Positions 1 to 7,998 of a stretch of 14,194 nucleotides of DNA are shown piece by piece. This DNA is from Irineochytrium annulatum (taxonomy: Eukaryota > Chytridiomycota > Chytridiomycetes > Chytridiales > Chytridiaceae). Position numbers and translations under genes: made by a program. The stretch covers positions 1 to 14,194 of the forward strand of contig JADGJL010000761.1 of the NCBI GenBank assembly GCA_027600665.1, given 5' to 3'. Position 1 is the first letter of the stretch. Each line of letters begins with the position of its first letter. A model generated the notes under the pieces. The model was given only the letters and a program-made list of their open reading frames with translations. It was not told the DNA's origin and ran no database searches.

Positions 1-2
1 CG

Positions 3-449
3 CTTGTGAGGGAGGTGGAGGCGCGGATGGACGTGAGGTTTGATAGCGTGCTAATGAGGCTGGAGCTGGAAGTTGGAAGAGTTGCGGATCACGCGGAGGA
101 TAGGACGGCTGCCGTAATGAGGAGAGTGGAGGAGGGTCACGCGCGGTTGGCGGCGGTGGAGGGGAGGGTCGGTGGTTCAGATGGGCTTGAGACGCGGTTG
201 CGGAGGCTAGAAGGGAAGATGGAGGAAATGAAGGCTCGAGGCGCGGAGGATTCTAAGCGTGTGCTGGAGGCCGTGATGCAGGTTCATCAGGCGGTCAGCA
301 GAAGCAAGGAGGATCAAAGGGAGTCCAGGGAACTGTTTGAAAGGGAGCTGAAGGAGGTGCAGATTGAGATGAAGGCTCAATGTAATGGGCTTAGGAGCGA
401 GTTTGATGCGGCTGTACGGCGTTGTGCTCGTCCGGCGATCATCTTATAG
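3..449 (+). CDS. C-terminal part of a coiled-coil protein (5' end outside window)
   Basis: The frame is open from the left edge to a TAG at 447-449, giving about 148 residues, so this is the end of a longer gene or its last exon. The product is almost entirely charged helix, rich in Glu, Arg and Lys with regularly spaced Leu/Val/Met (for example LETRLRRLEGKMEEMKARG), as expected for a coiled coil. I see no catalytic motif, membrane segment or Cys pattern. An AATAAA 35 bp after the stop supports a real 3' end. The family cannot be told from a coiled coil alone; a structural, motor-tail or septum/cytoskeleton protein are all possible. It could also start inside the window at the ATG at position 27, but nothing marks that as a start. 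Confidence 0.5.
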   Translation, partial: LVREVEARMDVRFDSVLMRLELEVGRVADHAEDRTAAVMRRVEEGHARLAAVEGRVGGSDGLETRLRRLEGKMEEMKARGAEDSKRVLEAVMQVHQAVSRSKEDQRESRELFERELKEVQIEMKAQCNGLRSEFDAAVRRCARPAIIL

Positions 450-483
450 CGATGAACTTTTTTTGTCCATATGATACCTCTTA

Positions 484-489
484 AATAAA
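484..489 (+). terminator. AATAAA polyadenylation-type signal
   Basis: A canonical AATAAA lies 35 bp after the stop of the coiled-coil gene in AT-rich sequence. It probably directs 3' processing of that transcript. Fungal signals are loose, so this is support rather than proof. Confidence 0.4.
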
Positions 490-623
490 GTTTAGGATCC
501 TTGACATAGCATGACACACAAAGTTCATTTAACATTGAAGGGTGGTATGGGATATATTAGGCTCATAAATAGTTCAGACGAGATACTAAGAAGTTGGGGT
601 GACGACAATGCTGAAACAAACAA

Positions 624-1914
624 TCACCACAGAAGCACAGCGACAAACAGCGTAACCAGCGACACCAGCATCCAGATGGACGTGACTGTGCTCCCCGCGG
701 CATTCGCTTGCGTGAGCAAGTTCCTTGTAGTCTTTGGTAACACGGGCTGGGTCGCAGTCACCACGCCAGTACCGACCACCGACTTCGAGGTCGCCGTGGA
801 TGGCGTCACGGCGGTCGTGAGCGGCGCAACCTGTTTAAGACCCGACGCGTCTATGGTCGTCCACTTCGTGCTGTCGTTTCCCCCGAACGCGCCGAATCCC
901 ATATACGCAATCGACACGCTGTCCCCAGTCTGCGAAACCTGTACAATATACGTCGCCCCACCGCCGTAGTTGGCGTTCGGGTCGTTCACTGGGGGCGCGG
1001 GCAGGTTGTACGTCTTGTTCTGGAACGTGTCGCTGTAGTACGTGCCCGACCCGTCGTCGGGGATGAAGATGAGCTCAGCCGTGACGATATCGTCCGGCCT
1101 GTAGATCTGGACGCATTTCCCGTGCGAGGCCGGGAATTTCGGGCCCGAGTAGGCGATAGGATCGGCGACGAGTTGGTTATAGTGAATCACGAAGACGACG
1201 TTCTCGCCTGCGGGCACGCCGGGGACGTCGTAGAAGTAGAGGTGGTTGTGGGCCGAGCCGATGACGGGGTGGGTATAGCTCGGGCCGAAGGGCGTGGGGA
1301 CTTGGGAGATCCATTTGTTGAGAGGGTCGGGGATACCTTGGTCGAATACGAGGCCGAGGGAGTAAATTTGCGACTTCGTGTGGGCCCAAAGGACAGTGGT
1401 GTCATGGTCGAGAATAATGGATTCGAGCGTGGACATATCGAGGCCCGAGGTGTTGCGGTGGGTCCAAGACTTGTTGGGGATGTTGTAGACATAGACCCAG
1501 TTGGCTAATGAAGCATAAATGGCGCGTTAATATGTTGCTTAGCTTGAAGGAAGCATAACGCTTACGATTTGCTTGGTCAACTTTTACGAAATAGATCATT
1601 GGGTCGTACTGGCCGCGAAAGCAATGCGGGTCGTTGCCATCAAACGGCGGCCGTCCTTGCGCGTGGATAGATTTGAAGGACGAAGTGGCTGAGGAGGACA
1701 TTGGTCGTTAAAACGCGGTCCAGCGCATCGTCAGCAACTCACGGGTGGACCAGGCACTAACGTCGTTCCCCGCGAAATAATCGTCTCCCAAAAGCCCGAA
1801 AATGTACAGGTTGTTGTTCTTGTCGAAGACGGAGCAGGGCGATGGCCGGACCACCTGGGTCAGTCCCAGGATAGCGGTGGCAAGGGCTGAGAAGGTGAGG
1901 GAGTTGGGCGCCAT
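624..1914 (-). CDS. secreted kelch-like protein with GPI-type C-terminal signal
   Basis: Model: complement of 1743-1914, 1566-1688 and 624-1504, 391 aa. Intron 1 (1689-1742, 54 nt) is GTGAGT..CAG and intron 2 (1505-1565, 61 nt) is GTAAGC..TAG; both keep frame. The ATG at 1914 gives a typical signal peptide (MAPNSLTFSALATAILGLTQ). The N-terminal third has kelch/beta-propeller-like strand motifs: NNNLYIFGLLGDDYF (residues 33-47) and WVYVYNIPNKSW (101-112). The middle has many Asn/Thr/Tyr and several N-glycosylation sequons. The C-terminus has a Ser/Thr-rich stretch, small residues NAAGS (about 366-370, a plausible GPI attachment site) and a 17-residue hydrophobic end, the classic GPI signal layout. 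Likely an extracellular, wall- or membrane-anchored protein. Kelch/galactose-oxidase-like proteins are common in fungal secretomes, but no galactose-oxidase copper-ligand set is visible, so no enzyme function is claimed. Confidence 0.75.
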
Positions 1915-2933
1915 CGTCGGCTGGCTGGGATGGGTGAGTCTCAAGGGCTCGACGGGATTGAGGGCTGTGGTGAGGTGAGGGCCCGGGGTCGGGAGTCGGT
2001 GGAGGGCCGTGTGCTGGGTCGATTCCGGTCCGAGAATAGAGCTCGTGGCACGGACGTCTTATATTTCAAGCCTCTGCACCAGCCTCGTTTCCACACACAG
2101 CGCCACTCCATCCCATCACCTGCCACGAAATTCATGCGAAGGTTATTACAGCGCGGCGAAATGGGGCAAGGAAACTTCCCCATCGCCTATTTTCGTGAAT
2201 ATTCGGAACATTGGAAAGAAGCGGACGAGATCACCAGCATGCGTTGTCTTGATTTATTAACCGTCTCTTTTACTATCGCCCCTTGCACGCACGCCATCTC
2301 CTCCTTCTTTAACTTACAGAGCCCAGTATCCCCTTCATCCCCGACTGGTCTCGCTTCGCATATGCCTTTCACGATGGATTTTGTAAAATGAAAGTGATCA
2401 GAACAGGGTCTTGTAATGGACCAGAACACCTTTTCGCCTTCTTTTTCTTGAGGTGGGCCTTATTGCGATTAAATCCTCCTCAGGAGGCTCGAGTTCGTCT
2501 TTTTTTGACGGCAGTCATTTGTCTATCAAGCCTCCGTTCAGTTGATCAAGCAATCCGCAGACGTTATGCGACCGAGACATCGCCGTTACGAGTTGAAGTC
2601 AGCGCGGCAACTTTCAGCCGTTAATCAAAAGCCGCCGGAAGTATGAGGTGTTGTTCAAGTGATTATGCTATTGAGGTATCGAAACTCGTCCAGGGGGCAC
2701 AGCGAGGAGGAGTAAAGACATCTACGTGAAGTTCGGAACAAGGATGCACCAATAGTGACAAAGAGTGGAATAAACAACAAAGGAGGAATAATAACGAAGG
2801 CACAAAGGCGACCAAGGACAACAGGTAGGTAAAAGACGATTAGCAAGCGTGAAGTCGCAAATCCATAAAGCAAGTCCAAAATGAAATTCAAGAAGAAAGA
2901 TTCCAATAAAGAGAAGCAAAGATTCATACCTTT
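1915..2933. other. intergenic region, 1.0 kb, promoter side of the kelch-like gene
   Basis: No convincing gene. The left part should be promoter and 5' leader of the - strand kelch-like gene; the right part is the 3' flank of the next - strand gene. Open frames here, such as a 153-codon + frame at 1930-2391 and a hydrophobic - frame at 2655-2927, lack ATG starts, splice structure and protein-like composition. The hydrophobic one simply reflects pyrimidine-rich sequence after the stop at 2934. Confidence 0.5.
2058..2065 (-). promoter_or_regulatory. TATA-like element
   Basis: On the - strand the sequence reads AATATAAG, about 145 bp upstream of the kelch-like start codon. It could be a core promoter element, but single TATA-like hits are frequent by chance. 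Confidence 0.2.
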
Positions 2934-3359
2934 TTACGGCTGGTGGAACTCCAACGCCGACAAACGGTCCTGGTGTTCCCGGATCTTCCTTTTCTCGCTC
3001 GCCGGCATGTACCTAATCCGCGCAAGAAGCAAACTCGTCGTCAGTACGAACTCCTCGACAATATCACAAAAAGAACGAAAGCCCAAAAAACTCGAGGAAA
3101 TCAAATATATCAAGACTCACGGGTTCCAGAGATGGTAGTAAAGGAAGCCAACCCATAGAGCGATGGGGTAAGCGAGGCGGTAGCGGTACTTGACGTACAG
3201 GCCGTCCCACAACTCGCCGAGCGTGGTCTGCGAGGTGAACTTCACGTTCGGGACAAACTTCTTCAGGTTGTCGGCCGCGAAGACGCTCGTGCTCTGCGAT
3301 CGCGCGGGCGCCTGCAGGATGGATCGGGGCGATCGTGCGAGGACTCGGTTGAGAAGCAT
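2934..3359 (-). CDS. small single-pass mitochondrial membrane protein, family not recognised
   Basis: Model: complement of 3121-3359 and 2934-3012, 105 aa. The intron (3013-3120, 108 nt) is GTGAGT..TTAG with a TACTGAC branch site and joins in frame. The N-terminus (MLLNRVLARSPRSILQAPAR) is a typical mitochondrial presequence rich in Arg/Ser without acids, with a cleavage-like RSQSTS after it. A soluble stretch follows, then one membrane span (about 61-78, RLAYPIALWVGFLYYHLW), then a charged tail (MPASEKRKIREHQDRLSAL). This layout is that of a small accessory subunit of an inner-membrane respiratory or ATP synthase complex. I could not match it to a named subunit. It sits in tandem with ATP17, which agrees with, but does not prove, a mitochondrial role. 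The ATG at 3359 is preferred over upstream in-frame codons because the presequence starts there. Confidence 0.65.
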
Positions 3360-3784
3360 GATGGCTGCTTGTTTGCTTTTTTCTGGCCAAGCCACCTCAG
3401 TGATGAGAGGGGAGCAGCCAACCTCTACTATAACGCGAGTCGCCGTACAAACAGGCGCTCGCGGTCTGACTACCACGGCATCAGTATTAAGTTGATATAT
3501 GCTTTTGCATCCTGACATGAAATCAGTGTTTTACGGCATGATTATGGGTTGGCTGCCCATTAAGCCTGAAAATCAGTTGAAAGCAAGTGTGAAGGACGAT
3601 ATGGAGACGGCGAATTCTTCACTCGCCGCAACGATGGCTCGCACGACGAACGCCTCCGCATTCGTTAACGCCTTCCCGCGGGATATTCCAGAACCACCGG
3701 AGGCAACACAGTGTAGTCAACAATATGAGGGTTCCATCAGTTTATTAGCACTTCCAGATGCGTTTGAGTAACAAGATATATCGA
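3360..3784. other. intergenic region between ATP17 3' end and the next - strand gene
   Basis: This 425-bp stretch must hold the ATP17 3' untranslated region and the promoter of the small mitochondrial gene. It contains a + strand ATG open frame of 90 codons (3499-3771) with no recognisable motif and no homologous-looking segment; I do not call it a gene. Confidence 0.45.
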
Positions 3785-4374
3785 CTAGTGGAATTCGTAG
3801 CGCGGGTGGTCTAGAGATTGATGTCAGATTTTGTGCGGACAAAATGCAATGAAGCAGTAAACTTACAGTGCTATTGGAGGCAACCGCAAAGAGGTGAGAA
3901 GAAGGATCCAGTTAGAATCAGTAGTTGGCGAGAGCCATAACGAGAAAGCGCGCAAAGTAAAAACAACAATGAAATCGAAAAATCGGTAGCTTACCCCGCC
4001 CTTGAAGTACGTAAGGTAGTACCCGACGGGGATCATGAGCAGGCCGAAGTGCGCGAACGGCATCAACGAGTTCTGCTCGTAGTACTTCCTCCTGTACTTC
4101 TCCCAGAAACCCTTGGCCTCCACCTGCTGCTTCGGGCCCTTAGGGATCGCGGCATAGAAGCTCTTCATCTTGGCGAACATCCTTCGATACGAATCAGTCA
4201 CGCCATCAAACGGCTCACAACGTACTCAGGGTGCGCCTGCGGGTGAGTCGAGACGAGCTTGCCGATTTCCTTGAACGAGCTAACGTTCGGCGGGATGATA
4301 GTCGACTTGGATCGGGTCTGCGCGACCACCGTGCGCGACGGCAGCGCCCGGGAGGCCGCTCGTTGGAACAGCAT
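3785..4374 (-). CDS. ATP17: mitochondrial F1Fo-ATP synthase subunit f
   Basis: Model: complement of 4226-4374, 3995-4181, 3867-3870 and 3785-3810, 121 aa. This Fo stalk/membrane subunit supports assembly and dimer stability of ATP synthase in the inner membrane. The family signature is clear: a presequence (1 to about 25, ending TRSKST), then IIPPNVSSFKEIG (26-38) matching the IPPKVxSxKNIG start of yeast Atp17, then FYAAIPKGPKQQVEAKGFW, then one membrane span (about 91-108, PFAHFGLLMIPVGYYLTY) and a short His/Arg/Tyr tail (HYHPRYEFH), as in the basic tails of animal subunit f. Introns: 4182-4225 (44 nt, GTACGT..AAG), 3871-3994 (124 nt, GTAAGC..TAG with CTAAC) and 3811-3866 (56 nt, GTAAGT..TAG with CTGAC). 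The third coding exon is only 4 nt. Without it the frame fails; reading through the last intron gives a tail of HCKFTASLHF type instead. Head to head with MRPL51. Confidence 0.88.
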
Positions 4375-4428
4375 TTCGGCGGCTTCTCACTTTTTTCAGC
4401 AAGGTTCCAAGCCAGCCAGCCTGTCGAC
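4375..4428. promoter_or_regulatory. 54-bp shared divergent promoter/leader, ATP17 and MRPL51
   Basis: Only 54 bp separate the ATP17 ATG (4374, -) from the MRPL51 ATG (4429, +). Both starts are fixed by conserved N-terminal sequence or a presequence, so both 5' leaders and the core promoter must lie in or overlap this gap, or extend into the opposite gene. The segment contains a T6 tract followed by CAG (about 4391-4399), which would also serve as a splice acceptor if MRPL51 had a 5' leader intron. No TATA box is seen. Confidence 0.55.
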
Positions 4429-5196
4429 ATGGACGTCCTGATCAAGCGACTTCGGGCGGCCGGCCTGTACAAGAAGATCCTGCCCGACAAGGTACGCGGA
4501 GCCCGTTAATGCGCCTTCGCGGGTTGGCCCGGGTGCTGATGGAGATGCTTGTTGCAGAAAGTCGGGACATGGACGGAGAAGGGGATCGGCGCGTTCGTGC
4601 CTCAAATTCGAAAGGTGGTTCTACATTACAACCACCCGCGGCATGCTGCGGGCGGGGACTCGGCAGGGATGGTTGAGTTCATCAAGAAAGACTTGATCCC
4701 TCTCGCCAAGGACCGGCAGTACGTGGAGTTTTGCGTGCAACCCCGCAATAAGTCTCCTCCAGAGCTTATTGCGTATTACGTGAATGGGACGATCAAGCGG
4801 CATGGTGAGTTTTTCTTTGATCTTCCTGAGTAGCTTACGCTTACCGTCGGATGTATAGTTTGCTATAAGCTCACGGCAACACAAATACGGCAACACATGA
4901 ACTACCTCTGCGACACAGCCGGCGTAGGGTCAAAGGAGGAGCCGCAGGTGGAAGAAGTGAAGCCCGAGGGTTTCGTGAGGCAGCGGAAGTTCGTCAGAGG
5001 ACACGAAAAGTTGACGGACATCGACTTGAAGACGACGGGAAAGACCGACTGGCAAACTTTCTACAAAAAGAAGGTTAAGCACACGGACTGGAAGAAGGTT
5101 GGGAGACCTTGGGACAAGCGTTTCGCGAGGCCGGTAATTCGTGCAGCTCCGGAGAATAGTTGGAATCCATATGCGGGACCTCTCTTTAAGCCGTAA
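4429..5196 (+). CDS. MRPL51: mitochondrial large ribosomal subunit protein mL43
   Basis: Model: 4429-4491, 4558-4804 and 4859-5196, 215 aa. A structural protein of the mitochondrial 54S subunit, homologous to yeast Mrpl51 and animal MRPL43. Introns are 66 nt (GTACGC..CAG) and 54 nt (GTGAGT..TAG), both in frame. Family hallmarks in order: GIGAFVPQIRKVVLHYN, then SAGMVEFIKKDLIPLA (matching the SSRGxxEFxxxxxxxFA block), then VEFCVQPRNKSPPELIAYYVNG (matching the RPxxxPxxxAEYxNG block), then VCYKLTATQI. After the thioredoxin-like L51/S25/CI-B8 domain there is a basic tail (about 110-215) ending SWNPYAGPLFKP, like the GxWHPF end of animal MRPL43. The N-terminus (MDVLIKRLRAAGLYKKIL) is basic and amphipathic and may act as an uncleaved import signal. 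AATAAA occurs at 5313. Confidence 0.9.
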
Positions 5197-6045
5197 TGCC
5201 GTGCGCGTTGTTCGTCAGGGGCAGCAATGGAGGGCCAGATATAATGTACCGTTTTGAAGCTGCTCTTCCACATATGTCAATACTTTTTTTTTTTTATTCT
5301 TATTTTGGTTTCAATAAACGCCTGCAGTATGCCGCTGTTTTTTTTTTTGCGTTCGCTTGCTTGTAATCTTTTTTATCTTCACTTCTGCTGCTTCGAGTCA
5401 AGATTGCGAAATACTTGGCCGTCTCAATGAGGACGATATCACACGATCCTCCTCCCTCTAGCGCGGCATCGCGTCTATCCTGGTCGTACGTGATGGCACA
5501 TTATTATCTTTCCGTGTCCGCCGAGGGCAACCTCATCGTTCCATTTACAGCCACACATACTTTTGCTATGATGCGGCTGTACGCGGCCGCCTATCAGCCA
5601 ATTACAACGATACTTCCGTCGAAAGATATTCTCAGCCTCCTGGTTTTCGCTCAACCATGTGAAAGCTCTGTATGAGCACAATGTGGAACGATTCTGGGTC
5701 TGGCGTGAATGGGGGCGTTACGGCGGGCGACTGGAGAAGAGGTCTACGGCGGGGAATTCGCAGAAGTCTTGGCATCATGAGCGAGCCAGCGAAGTGGGGG
5801 GCATGGCGTGGGTCACGCGACCCGACGACAGGTTGATGCGACGGCGGACTCGCGGAAGTCAGACTGGCGGAAGTCAAATGTGGCTGCTGATCAATGGCGA
5901 TGCTGTTCAATGTCAACGTGAAGCATGCAAAATGAGAGAAGTTGCTGTTGACTTAGCAGCATCAACACCAGAGGTGGCTTGAGCGTGGCTTGGACCGCAC
6001 TCGACAACCCCACAAGCCGCCCTCGGCTACTCCAATGCGACCACA
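5197..6045. other. intergenic region between MRPL51 and SEN2
   Basis: This 849-bp stretch has the MRPL51 3' flank with two long T tracts, then GC-richer sequence. Open frames on + (5659-5982, no ATG at its start; 5681-5836, from ATG, 51 aa, Trp/Gly/Arg-rich) carry no recognised motif. Two short direct repeats are visible: GCGGAAGTCA twice near 5853 and 5867, and GTGGCTTG twice near 5973 and 5984. Further upstream SEN2 exons cannot be excluded because the frame is open before the chosen ATG back to about 5980. Confidence 0.4.
5313..5318 (+). terminator. AATAAA polyadenylation-type signal after MRPL51
   Basis: Canonical AATAAA 116 bp after the MRPL51 stop, flanked by T-rich runs (about 5284-5295 and 5338-5349). 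Likely the 3' processing region of MRPL51. Confidence 0.4.
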
Positions 6046-7011
6046 ATGATTACTGGCCGGCTCGTACTCGGCAACGTCTGGCTGGACTGGGATCAGGCCT
6101 TGCTCCTCGGACCGGGATATGGCAAGGGGTGAGCGAGTGATTGCAAAGTTTTCTTCCTTACTGACTGCAGTTGAAAGAATTCTGGACAGGAAGCTGAGCG
6201 CGAGGCAGCCGGCATATTCTGAAGGTACGAGACTTTGTGCTCGTGTATAAGTGAGAACAGTGTCCTCTGATAGTTTATTCGCAGACCGCCTGCAGCTAAT
6301 GCCGGAGGAGGCGCTGTATCTCACGGAGAGAGGGGAGCTGGCGGTCGCGGACGAGACGGGTGTTGTAAGCTAACTGCAATTGATTTCGCACGGACTTTCT
6401 GGACTTTCATTCCAACCGCCTTTCCTTTTGCTAGCTTACCTTCGAGTCCTTGCACCTGCGCCTGAAGGAAGGTAACCCGAACCTCGACACATACTACGCG
6501 GTGTATTGGCACTACCAGTCGCAGGGATGGGTGGTAAAGGATGGGATCAAGTTCGGGGCGCGATTTGGTTCGTTTTACCGCTTCTTTTCTAAGGTTTTTT
6601 CCTAATCGGAATGCTTTGCAAACGCTAGTGTTGTATGGCCGTGGCGGACCTGCAATGAAGCATTCCAAGTGCGTTATTCAGTGCTATGACGTCATCTGCT
6701 TGTGGTCGACGAGCTAACACAATTCTCAAAAGATATGCGGTGATAATTGACGGTGACGGCATGCAGGCCTTTAACGAGCTATATGGGGCCGTTCGGATCG
6801 TCTCTCAGACGCGGAAAGTTAGGAGCTTCTTTCTCCGGGTTGGATGTGTGCTGATTTATTCGCAATACAGACACTTCTGTTGTGTCAAGTGACTTGGGGT
6901 AAGGATGGCAAGAATTTTAGTTTGAGGGAGCGGATCGCGAGAGCATCGGTTGTGGACATGAAGGTGGAGCGGTGGTATGCAGATTTGAACATGAGGGAGA
7001 GGGACGAGTAG
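6046..7011 (+). CDS. SEN2: tRNA-splicing endonuclease catalytic subunit, SEN2-like (compact)
   Basis: Model: 6046-6128, 6178-6224, 6285-6364, 6435-6567, 6629-6668, 6733-6817 and 6871-7011, 202 aa. Sen2 cuts the 5' splice site of intron-containing pre-tRNAs. The N-terminal part has GYGKGILDRKLSARQP (24-39), matching the FGKGxLSRSxP box of Sen2, then LQLMPEEALYLTERGEL like the N-domain of the endonuclease fold. The catalytic domain has YYAVYWHYQSQGWVVKDGIK, the Tyr in FVLYGRGGP (Y117), the His in MKHSKYAVI (H126) and the Lys in QTRKTLLLC (K156): the complete Tyr/His/Lys triad with archaeal-like spacing. The end (DMKVERWYADLNMRERDE) resembles the Sen2 C-terminus. Two donors are GTT-type (6568, 6818). 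Intron 1 (6129-6177) needs an AAG acceptor beyond a nearer CAG; alternatively translation starts at the ATG at 6119 and reads through, giving 194 aa. Sen34 is less likely given the GWVVKDGIKFG block. The 5' end is the weak point. Confidence 0.8.
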
Positions 7012-7293
7012 GATGACAGCAAGCCCAGCCGGAATTAATCATTTGTACACAATGAAAAGTAATTATAATGTGTTAAAACAGTTTTGATTGTTACACTGCT
7101 ACTCGAGGTAAGGCGTAACCCAGTTAGCGCGAAGAGTTATAAATTCAGCTTGTTTCAGATAATCTTCAAGATTACAACGGATATACCCCTCTCTCCGGGA
7201 AAAAATAGAAATAAAAATAATAAAAACCTGTAAAGGATAACAACATATTCCGCAGAGCGACCCATTCTTTGTCTCCACTCACAGACTCCCATT

Positions 7294-7547
7294 CTACAAA
7301 GCCTCCACAGTCTTCCCGCTCTTCTTGATAACGGCCTCAACGTCCTCCTTGCTCAGCTTGCTCGATTGCACGACCACGGTCTGAGTCTCCAGCGAGATGT
7401 CGAAGCTCTCGACGCCGTCCGTCTTGGACAGGATCCGCTGCACGGCGCCTGTGCAGCCGCCGCACGTCATGCCGACCTTGAACTTGTACTGAATGGCAAG
7501 GAAGGGGTCAGAGAGACAGAGGAAGAGGGAGAGGCTACCTCGGTCAT
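7294..7547 (-). CDS. ATX1: cytosolic copper chaperone, Atx1 family
   Basis: Model: complement of 7539-7547 and 7294-7488, 67 aa. Binds Cu(I) and hands it to the Ccc2/ATP7-type P-type ATPase in the late Golgi for loading of multicopper enzymes. The heavy-metal-associated fold is complete: the metal site MTCGGC (10-15), GAVQRILSKTDGVESFDISL and the VVVQSS strand. The Lys-rich end with KKSGK (58-62) corresponds to the Lys that neutralises the copper thiolate site in yeast Atx1. The first coding exon is just 9 nt (Met-Thr-Glu) before a 50-nt GTAGCC..CAG intron (7489-7538). Translation through the intron is open upstream but loses the Atx1 N-terminus, so the spliced form is preferred. Convergent with SEN2, 282 bp between stops. 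Confidence 0.92.
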
Positions 7548-7998
7548 GATGGATTGGAAATGGGGAGTTTGGGAGGCTTGGAAGTGGGGCGTGACAGCGT
7601 TGGCCTACATATGTTGTATCATGCTGAATAATCACCAGATATCAAACGCTAACGCTCAAAATTATCAATGTGTGGAAGTCCGTGATGCGTGCTGTTGTAT
7701 AATATTGTCGCTGACAATGTTTTGAATTACGCGAGGAAGCAAGAAAAAAGGAAGGAACGAGTAACGAAAGGACGAAAGAAACATAAAACAACGACGGCCC
7801 AAAAAGGGAAAAAACAAAGACATAATAAATACAGACGCCAATATACAGGCGCCAATCACTTACTAACGCGAGCGCAGCACACTGCACAAGCACAGCCGGC
7901 AGTAATTCCTTTAACGCCAAAATAACCACAACCCATCCAAATGACCCAATGTCCAGCACACCACCCCTGCCCTTTCTACTCCTTGCAGTGCAATCCCT
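7548..7998. other. intergenic region between ATX1 start and CFEM gene stop
   Basis: This 451-bp stretch holds the ATX1 promoter/leader on one side and the CFEM 3' flank on the other. It includes an A-rich (on +) block at about 7737-7840. Open frames on either strand in it are low-complexity and lack motifs. I see no gene. Confidence 0.5.

Noticed and set aside
511..969. + strand open frame of 152 codons
   Set aside because: It lies opposite the last exon of the kelch-like gene, whose - strand reading has a GPI tail, splice sites and natural composition; the + frame is a shadow.
1930..2391. + strand open frame of 153 codons
   Set aside because: No ATG at its start, no motif, and it overlaps the promoter of the - strand kelch-like gene.
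3499..3771. + strand ATG open frame of 90 codons
   Set aside because: It has an ATG but no recognisable motif, no splice or polyadenylation context, and sits in the short gap that must hold the 3' flank and promoter of two - strand genes.
5681..5836. possible upstream SEN2 exon with Trp/Gly/Arg-rich product
   Set aside because: A SEPAKW stretch faintly recalled the SRSEPxW part of Sen2, but no splice path in frame joins it to the SEN2 exons, and the GYGKG box at 6115-6128 explains the N-terminus better.
7642..7959. hydrophobic - strand open frame of 105 codons
   Set aside because: Begins without ATG and follows the CFEM stop; hydrophobicity comes from T-rich sequence (A-rich on +), not from a membrane protein.
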